The notes below the pieces were generated by a model. The model was not told the origin of the DNA. It saw nothing but the letters and a program-made list of their open reading frames with translations, and did not search any database. Positions 57,950 to 64,000 of a stretch of 64,000 nucleotides of DNA are shown piece by piece; positions within the stretch are counted from its first letter, which is position 1, and every line of letters starts with the position of its first letter. Origin of the DNA: Shewanella baltica (GTDB lineage: Bacteria > Pseudomonadota > Gammaproteobacteria > Enterobacterales > Shewanellaceae). The stretch covers positions 4,340,001-4,404,000 of the forward strand of contig NZ_UGYM01000002.1 of the NCBI RefSeq assembly GCF_900456975.1. The letters run 5' to 3'. The translations under genes and the position numbers were made by a program.

Positions 57950-59029
57950 ATGATAAGCACGCATCTTCAGCTCGAACGAAAACTCGCTTGGGTGTATTTG
58001 ATAAACTTAGTGTTTTATCTTATTCCGCTTGCCATCAATGCGTATCCAGCATGGAAAATCGCCCTTAGCTTTGCCGTGCTGATTCCTTTTATTGCTAGTT
58101 ATTTTTGGGCCTATAAGTGCAATCAGAATAGCGCCTATCGCCCCATTCTGATGATGGTGGCCATCGCCACAGCAATCACCCCAATCAACCCAGGATCTAT
58201 CTCGTTATTCACCTTTGCCGCTTTTTTCATTGGTTTTTTTTATCCACTCAGAACCTGTCTGTTGGCTATTGCCGCCTTAATCGGCCTGTTGTTTGCCCTC
58301 AATGAGATTTACGACTTTAACAGTTACTACTTTCCGCTTTACGGCTCAGGATTGGTACTCGGTGTAGGCATGTTTGGCGTAGCCGAACGCAGGCGTCATC
58401 AACATAAATTGAAAGAACAGCAAAGCACCCAAGAAATTAGTACCTTAGCGGCTATGGTTGAGCGAGAACGCATTGCCCGCGATCTACACGACATCATGGG
58501 CCACAGCTTGTCTTCGATTGCGCTTAAGGCATAACTGGCCGAAAAACTGCTGGCAAAACAAGAATACCAACTGGCCACAATCCAGCTTAATGAACTCGGC
58601 CAAATTGCCCGTGAGAGCCTCAGCCAAATTCGTCACACCGTATCTGACTACAAACATAAGGGTCTCGCGGATAGCGTGACGCAACTGTGTAAACTATTGA
58701 GGGAAAAAGGAGTCAGTGTCGAGCTGACAGGCAATATCCCTAAACTGCCCGCCAGAATGGAGAGCCAGCTGGGATTAATTGTCACTGAACTAGTGAATAA
58801 TATTTTACGCCATAGCGGCGCAAGCCAATGTATTATCGACTTTATTCAGCAAGCAGATAGGCTAGTCGTTGAGGTCAAAGATAATGGCACAAGTAAACCT
58901 ATCGCTGAAGGCAATGGCCTCACGGGGATACGCGAACGTCTTGACAGCTTAGGCGGCAGCTTGAGCTATAATCTCGAACAGGGATATGCATTTACCGTCA
59001 GTTTACCTTTGCAGGGAGCAACAGATTAA
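57950..59029 (+). pseudogene. DesK-like sensor histidine kinase, interrupted by an in-frame TAA
   Basis: Five to six N-terminal membrane helices, then an H-box ERERIARDLHDIMGHSLSS of the HisKA_3 type ending IALKA, then TAA at 58532-58534. The same frame continues without a further stop, giving LAEKLLAKQEYQLATIQLNE, a normal dimerisation helix 2, then the ATPase motifs ELVNNILRHS and GNGLTGIRERL, ending at 59029. A single CAA to TAA change would explain the break. The stop is in the phosphorylation domain, so the product lacks the ATPase part unless the stop is read through or the 3' part is restarted. It could also be a sequencing or assembly error. Its stop overlaps the regulator ATG. Confidence 0.83.
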
Positions 59030-59607
59030 TGAAGATTTTATTGGCGGAAGACCAAGCCATGGTGCGAGGCGCGCTTGCCGCACTCCTCACGCTTGCGGGA
59101 GGATTTAATATCACCCAAGCGAGTGACGGCGACGAGGCCCTAAGCCTACTCAAACAGCAAAGCTTTGATCTCTTGCTAACCGACATCGAAATGCCCGGCC
59201 GCACAGGCCTTGAGCTGGCAGCTTGGTTAAAGGATCAACATAGTCAAACTAAGGTAGTGGTCATCACCACCTTCGGCCGCGCGGGCTATATCAAACGTGC
59301 TATCGAAGCTGGAGTCGGCGGTTTTCTACTAAAAGATGCGCCCTCAGAAACCTTAGTCAACGCGATTCAACAAGTTATGGCGGGTAAACGGGTTATCGAT
59401 CCTGAACTTGCCATGATGGCAATTGGTGACGTTGACCCACTCAACGATAAAGAGCGCCGCGCCCTACGCCTCGCCAGTGAAGGCAAATCCACCGCCGACA
59501 TCGCCGAAGGCACAGTGCGTAACTACCTCTCCGAAGCCATAGCTAAACTCAATGCCAGCAACCGAATCGACGCAGCACGCATCGCCAAACAAAAGGGCTG
59601 GCTATAA
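59029..59607 (+). CDS. NarL/DesR-type response regulator with a shortened HTH
   Basis: 192 residues. The receiver domain has the phosphoacceptor Asp in DLLLTDIEMPG (near residue 53) and Lys in FLLKDAPS. The C-terminal LuxR-type HTH reads KSTADIAEGTVRNYLSEAIA: the family segment between IAE and GTVRN (about six residues, such as xLxLSE) is missing, which removes the turn and the start of the recognition helix. DNA binding is therefore doubtful. The gene overlaps the kinase stop by one base, as usual for a coupled pair. Confidence 0.85.
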   Translation: MKILLAEDQAMVRGALAALLTLAGGFNITQASDGDEALSLLKQQSFDLLLTDIEMPGRTGLELAAWLKDQHSQTKVVVITTFGRAGYIKRAIEAGVGGFLLKDAPSETLVNAIQQVMAGKRVIDPELAMMAIGDVDPLNDKERRALRLASEGKSTADIAEGTVRNYLSEAIAKLNASNRIDAARIAKQKGWL

Positions 59608-59776
59608 ACACGCTCACGGTTAACCACTCTTTCGTTCATATCGACAATTTCTGCGGCCTTAGCCGAAACCTAAGGACCGCAAACTGACGTTAGTTATGCT
59701 GGCAAATAAGTCCCTCATTCTGCTTGAGATTGCCTTACGCTTATTCTCTGTTAATATATGTATAAATTCACAGTGA

Positions 59777-61867
59777 TTGAGTGCTAACGACTTGCAGCAA
59801 TTGGATCTTGTTCCGATCACCGACCTCAAAGGCGTCGCCAAAAAGGTCGCGGAGAAACTCGCAAAGCTCGGCATCACAACAGTACAAGATCTGCTGTTTC
59901 ACTTACCCCTGCGCTACGAAGACAGAACCCAAATCTATCCGATTGCCGCCCTCATGCCCGGCAGTTACGGCACCATAGAAGCTGAAATCCAATCGACGCA
60001 AATCATTCAAGGCCGCAAGCGTATGCTGGTCTGCAATGTGCGCGACGATACGGGCAGCTTGAGCCTGCGCTTTTTTAACTTCTCTATCGCCCAGCGTAAT
60101 GCCATGCAAAACGGTTTGATGATCCGCGCCTACGGTGAAGTGCGCCGTGGCGGCCATCAAGCTGAGATAGTGCATCCAGAATATAAAGTCGTGTATCCCG
60201 GTGAAGATGTTCATCTGAGTGATACCCTAACGCCGATTTATCCCACAACTGAGGGATTAAAACAGGCAAGTTGGCTCAAGCTGACCGAGCAAGCTTTGGT
60301 ATTACTGGAAGATGGCGGCTTAACTGAGCTGCTGCCACCGCAGTTGCAACCAAACAACATCAGCCTTAAACAAGCGTTGCAAACGCTGCATCGACCTCCT
60401 GCGGGGATCTCACAGTTTGATTTAGAGTTAGGCCAACACCCAGCCCAGCAGCGACTCGTGCAGGAAGAATTACTCGCCCATAATCTCAGCATGTTACGCC
60501 TAAGACAGCGCAGTAATTTAGACGCTGCCGTCACCATGCAGGCCACGGGGCAGTTGCTCAATCCCTTCCTTGCCGCTTTGCCTTTTAAGCCCACAGGCGC
60601 CCAGCAAAGAGTGGTGGCCGATATAGGCAAAGATTTAGAACAACCGCACCCTATGATGCGCTTAGTGCAAGGGGATGTAGGTTCAGGTAAAACCTTAGTC
60701 GCGGCGATGGCAGCTCTTCAAGCGATTGAAAACGGCTATCAAGTTGCCATGATGGCACCGACTGAACTATTGGCCGAGCAACATGCAACTAACTTTGCCG
60801 CTTGGTTTGAGCCACTCGGACTTAAGGTCGGTTGGCTGGCGGGTAAACTCAAAGGTAAGGTCAGAGCGCAATCCCTTGCGGATATTGAATCCGGCGCCGC
60901 CCAGATGGTGATTGGTACCCATGCCATCTTCCAACAGCATGTGGTCTTTAACAAACTTGCGTTAATTATCATAGATGAGCAGCACAGATTCGGCGTACAC
61001 CAACGCTTAGGTCTGCGGGAAAAAGGCGTGAGCCAAGGTTTCCACCCGCATCAATTGATCATGACGGCAACGCCGATCCCGCGCACGCTAGCGATGACAG
61101 CCTATGCGGATCTCGACACATCAATTATCGATGAACTGCCGCCGGGACGGACACCCGTGACCACAGTGGCGATTGCCGATTCTCGCCGCAACGAAGTGCT
61201 TGAACGGGTGCGTAACGCCGTCATCACAGATAAACGTCAGGCCTATTGGGTGTGCACTCTGATTGAAGAATCCGAAGTGCTCGAATGCCAAGCCGCCGAA
61301 GACACCGCCGAAGAACTGCGTCTCGCCCTGCCCGAGCTCAATATCGGTCTCGTGCATGGCAGATTGAAGAGTGCCGAAAAACAGCAAATTATGGCCGATT
61401 TTAAGGCGGGCATAATTCATTTACTGGTGGCGACAACCGTGATTGAAGTAGGCGTTGATGTGCCTAATTCCAGCCTGATGATCATTGAAAACCCTGAACG
61501 TTTAGGTTTGGCACAACTACACCAACTGCGCGGACGAGTCGGTCGAGGCGCCATCGCAAGCCATTGTGTGTTACTCTACAAGGCGCCACTGAGCCATACC
61601 GCCACCCAAAGACTGAGTGTACTCAGGCAAAGTAATGACGGTTTCATCATAGCGCAGAAAGATTTAGAAATTCGTGGCCCAGGTGAAGTGCTTGGCACTA
61701 AGCAAACGGGACTGGCCGAGCTGAAAATTGCCGATCTGGTGCGCGATCAAGCTTTGATCCCGCATATTCAAAAACTGGCAAATCATGTGATGGCGCAGGC
61801 CCCCGAAAAAGTCGATGCGATTATCTTACGTTGGCTCGGGCACAAGCAGCACTATGTGCAGGCTTAG
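59777..61867 (+). CDS. recG: RecG, ATP-dependent DNA helicase
   Basis: Branch-migration helicase that processes stalled forks. The 696 residues carry Walker A GDVGSGKTLVA, the DEQH box (IIDEQHRFGVHQR), TATPIPRTLA and motif VI LRGRVGRG, after an N-terminal wedge domain. The start is TTG at 59777 (MSANDLQQLDLVPITDLKGV) with a poor SD; a slightly later TTG is possible. Confidence 0.95.
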   Translation: MSANDLQQLDLVPITDLKGVAKKVAEKLAKLGITTVQDLLFHLPLRYEDRTQIYPIAALMPGSYGTIEAEIQSTQIIQGRKRMLVCNVRDDTGSLSLRFFNFSIAQRNAMQNGLMIRAYGEVRRGGHQAEIVHPEYKVVYPGEDVHLSDTLTPIYPTTEGLKQASWLKLTEQALVLLEDGGLTELLPPQLQPNNISLKQALQTLHRPPAGISQFDLELGQHPAQQRLVQEELLAHNLSMLRLRQRSNLDAAVTMQATGQLLNPFLAALPFKPTGAQQRVVADIGKDLEQPHPMMRLVQGDVGSGKTLVAAMAALQAIENGYQVAMMAPTELLAEQHATNFAAWFEPLGLKVGWLAGKLKGKVRAQSLADIESGAAQMVIGTHAIFQQHVVFNKLALIIIDEQHRFGVHQRLGLREKGVSQGFHPHQLIMTATPIPRTLAMTAYADLDTSIIDELPPGRTPVTTVAIADSRRNEVLERVRNAVITDKRQAYWVCTLIEESEVLECQAAEDTAEELRLALPELNIGLVHGRLKSAEKQQIMADFKAGIIHLLVATTVIEVGVDVPNSSLMIIENPERLGLAQLHQLRGRVGRGAIASHCVLLYKAPLSHTATQRLSVLRQSNDGFIIAQKDLEIRGPGEVLGTKQTGLAELKIADLVRDQALIPHIQKLANHVMAQAPEKVDAIILRWLGHKQHYVQA

Positions 61868-62065
61868 GCAGTAAAGGGTAAAGGCCGAGGAGTGACATCT
61901 GCCTCGATACTCAAAATAAATTGTTTATGTTCAGCTAAGCGCTATAGACAAGCGCATGGAAACTTGCAAAATGAACCAGCGGTATTCCAATAGTCCGCTC
62001 TTGCACTTTAATGTTAGCTGCATGTATTCACCAAGTTACCTTGACACTCAAGCGAAGGATGTAAA

Positions 62066-62962
62066 ATGCAAGTTAATCAAGATGATAGAATAACACCTCA
62101 AGAGACTTCTTCTAGCAGTAATCGCTTTGCGCTTTTTGCGATAGTGCTCGTCGTGCTACTTTCTGCCGGAGGATATTATTACTACAGCGGTGACTCAGAT
62201 TCACCTAAACTCATCCCTAACGCGCCAATTGTATTGCCTGAAACACCGCCATCTAAGCCAATGACGCTCGAAAGTGCGCCAGAGCCAGAAACCACTGAGA
62301 CGACGCCTGCTGTTACAGAAACAAACACCAACAGCACAGAAACCCCTGCGGTAACTGAGCCGGAAGTTATTGCTGAACCTGTACCCGCGCTGGCTGAAAG
62401 TGATGCATTCGTACAACAAAAAGCCCTCGCCATTATCGATAACAATGTGCTGGGTTCTGCATTAGTGCAGCAAGATCTCGCGCGCCAATTTGTGGTGTTT
62501 GTCGATAACTTAGCTCAGGGCGAATTGACCCGTAAAGTGAGTCCACTCAAAGGCCCAGAGAAGCATTTCTCGGTTTCTGAAATCACCAACAAAGTGTATT
62601 TAAATCCTGAGGGTTTCCACAGATACGATGCCTATGTTGACTCGATTGCCAAAATGGACGAACAGACGTTAATGGTCACCTATAAGCAAATGACGCCTAT
62701 GCTAGAGGAAGCCTTTACCGAACTCGGCTACAGCAACGCTAAATTCAACGACAGAATGCTGCAAGCGATTAAAATACTGCTCGCGGCGCCTATCATTGAA
62801 GATCCGATTGAGCTGAGCTCTATTAGCGTTAACTATCAATTTGTTGACCCTAACTTAGAGGCACTACCTAGCGCGCAAAAACTGCTGATCCGTATGGGTC
62901 CAGAAAATACCCGCAAGCTAAAAGTCGCTCTACGCAAACTCGAGAACCAACTGGCGCAGTAA
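62066..62962 (+). CDS. DUF3014-family membrane-anchored protein
   Basis: 298 residues with one N-terminal membrane helix (FALFAIVLVVLLSAGGYYYY), a Thr/Glu/Pro-rich linker (about 50-115) and a C-terminal helical DUF3014 domain (LVQQDLARQFVVFVDNLAQG, RKVSPLKGP). The function is unknown. The periplasmic C-terminus is inferred from topology. A terminator follows at 62983. Confidence 0.85.
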   Translation: MQVNQDDRITPQETSSSSNRFALFAIVLVVLLSAGGYYYYSGDSDSPKLIPNAPIVLPETPPSKPMTLESAPEPETTETTPAVTETNTNSTETPAVTEPEVIAEPVPALAESDAFVQQKALAIIDNNVLGSALVQQDLARQFVVFVDNLAQGELTRKVSPLKGPEKHFSVSEITNKVYLNPEGFHRYDAYVDSIAKMDEQTLMVTYKQMTPMLEEAFTELGYSNAKFNDRMLQAIKILLAAPIIEDPIELSSISVNYQFVDPNLEALPSAQKLLIRMGPENTRKLKVALRKLENQLAQ

Positions 62963-62982
62963 AACCTTGCCGTGGTTAAGAC

Positions 62983-63007
62983 AAAAGGCGCTCAGTGCGC
63001 CTTTTTT
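62983..63007 (+). terminator. Terminator after the DUF3014 gene
   Basis: AAAAGGCGC / GCGCCTTTT stem with a TCAGT loop and T-run. Confidence 0.85.
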
Positions 63008-63317
63008 CATTTTGAGCGCAAATCGCTTGGATAAAAAAGCCTATCGAATGAGACTGCTATTGCGATATTTGTTACAGAAATTCGATCTAACCGCTGAAAA
63101 TTACAGCACTTGATCCCATTACGTTAACCCACATAATGCAAATGGCTTCATAAAAACGCGGGGCATAGTGTAGAATGGCCCCGCTGTAGAGGGCATTCCT
63201 AGCGTCATCGTCATTCATCAAACGCGTTTACACCTCACTATGGTATGACAATCCATCAATGTTCTAACTTAGTTAGGGATAACTAAGACAGCTTAAATTT
63301 AGTGTCGAGGCAAAGTA
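63008..63317. other. Upstream region of the ketosynthase-like gene
   Basis: 310 bp containing GCGGGGC / GCCCCGC (63158-63164 with 63178-63184) overlapping a TAGAAT that could be a -10, and an 8-bp inverted repeat CTTAGTTA-GGGA-TAACTAAG (63268-63287) 30 bp before the GTG. Either may be an operator or mRNA structure. Confidence 0.5.
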
Positions 63318-64000
63318 GTGCAACTAACATTCAGCATTCTCTCTTGGGGCGCTTGGGCCCCCCAATATCAGCACCCGCAAAGTTGGCAAACTTGGTGCAA
63401 AAATTCGGCTGAATTAAATCTCGACACACTACAGTCTGATACCATAGCTCCCGCACTCAAACACGTTCCCGCCATGCAACGCCGCCGCTTTAGTCGCTTA
63501 ACTAAGATGATGCTAGAGGTGAGCTTTCAGTGCGATATGCCGGCAAACTGCCGCTCTATTTTTGCCTCGCGCCACGGTGAGTTGCAGCGCACTATCGGAC
63601 TGCTCGAAGACATTATCGCCAAACAGCCCTTATCGCCCTTAGGGTTTAGTCAGTCGGTGCACAACACCGCCAGCGGCATTTTTGGCATAGTGGCGGCCAA
63701 TACCGCGCCGTCGACCTCAGTTGCCGCAGGTACCGAAACCCTATCACAAGCTATGGTTGAAGCCTTCGCCCAGTTACACCAGTCGCCAGAGCCCTTGCTG
63801 TTAGTCTTCGGTGATGATCCTGTGCCACCTGTGTACGACGAGTTTACCCAAGAATTTGAATTGCCTTTGGCCCTAGGTCTACAGCTCGCGCCCTTCGATG
63901 CGCCCGCTTCGGTCAAGCTCACAGTGAGCCGCATCTCAGAGTCGACAGCATTAAATCCTTTGACCTATGGCGCCTTGCTCCACGCACTCGCGACAGCGCA
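63318..64000 (+). CDS. Beta-ketoacyl-synthase-like (chain length factor) protein, N-terminal part
   Basis: Frame open to the right edge, about 227 residues, from GTG at 63318 with GAGG 7 nt upstream. It begins MQLTFSILSWGAWAPQYQHP and shows QRRRFSRLTKMMLEVSFQ, SQSVHNTASGIFGIVAAN and LLLVFGDDPVPPVYDEF, the pattern of the beta-ketoacyl synthase chain-length-factor family (PF13723-like). SVHNTASGI occupies the place of the catalytic Cys, as expected for a chain length factor. In Shewanella and relatives this family often opens an aryl-polyene-type locus, but the rest is outside the window. Confidence 0.83.
   Translation, partial: MQLTFSILSWGAWAPQYQHPQSWQTWCKNSAELNLDTLQSDTIAPALKHVPAMQRRRFSRLTKMMLEVSFQCDMPANCRSIFASRHGELQRTIGLLEDIIAKQPLSPLGFSQSVHNTASGIFGIVAANTAPSTSVAAGTETLSQAMVEAFAQLHQSPEPLLLVFGDDPVPPVYDEFTQEFELPLALGLQLAPFDAPASVKLTVSRISESTALNPLTYGALLHALATA

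Noticed and set aside
58676..59029. Separate ATPase protein downstream of the kinase stop
   Set aside because: It is the same frame as the interrupted kinase and begins mid-domain, so it was merged into one broken gene. A restart product cannot be excluded.
62182..62445. Minus-strand frame opposite the DUF3014 linker
   Set aside because: Mirror of a low-complexity Thr/Glu/Pro linker, giving Ser/Val repeats; no SD.

Overview
The window reads as a chromosomal stretch of a gammaproteobacterium, most probably Shewanella. Gene content and order match that lineage: the dcw cluster with mraZ, leuABCD, recQ-yigI-rarD, rpmBG-radC-coaBC-dut-slmA, pyrE-rph-yicC and gmk-rpoZ-spoT-...-recG. Base composition is moderate, SD sequences are of the AGGAG type and hairpin terminators are numerous. 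The genus call is an inference from synteny and protein sequence; no rRNA or tRNA gene was seen.

Left part (1-6 kb): the leading end of the division and cell-wall cluster on the minus strand (mraZ-rsmH-ftsL-ftsI-murE-murF, murF cut by the left edge), with a sigma70-like promoter and three MraZ-type boxes in exact 10-bp register. Next come a small hypothetical gene, glpK, a FadL porin and the leucine operon leuABCD. The leucine operon is preceded by a recognisable 22-residue Leu-rich leader peptide and attenuator.

Middle (15.8-33.5 kb): a TPR protein with a degenerate GGDEF-like tail, recQ, the yigI thioesterase, rarD, a PH-like membrane protein, argA (with two likely ARG boxes), rpmBG, radC, coaBC-dut-slmA, a secreted S9 peptidase, folE, pyrE-rph (with a translation-coupled attenuator) and yicC.

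Accessory segment between yicC and gmk (33.5-50.1 kb): hipB with a hipA stump, a conserved hypothetical, a small ERCC4 nuclease, yjjG, a LysR regulator, a large PLD-helicase-DUF3427 protein, a decayed spacer, a Fic protein, a P-loop sulfotransferase-like protein, an MFS transporter, a sugar kinase plus nucleotidyltransferase pair, and a membrane protein with a repeat-rich linker. This is the most plausible place for defence-related functions, but no complete known multi-gene defence system is visible.

Right part (50.3-64 kb): gmk-rpoZ-spoT-ridA, an acyl-CoA synthetase, a Na/Ca antiporter, a secreted repeat protein followed by a DesK/DesR-like two-component system, recG, a DUF3014 protein, and the first gene of what may be an aryl-polyene or fatty-acid-like cluster running off the right edge. 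Both members of the two-component system look damaged: a nonsense codon in the kinase and a short in-frame gap in the regulator HTH.

Three intergenic copies (19.5, 32.3 and 43.3 kb) of a roughly 200-330 bp element have TATACCCAA termini and an internal hairpin. Two base pairs of that hairpin change compensatorily between copies. This is the strongest unexplained structural signal in the window.
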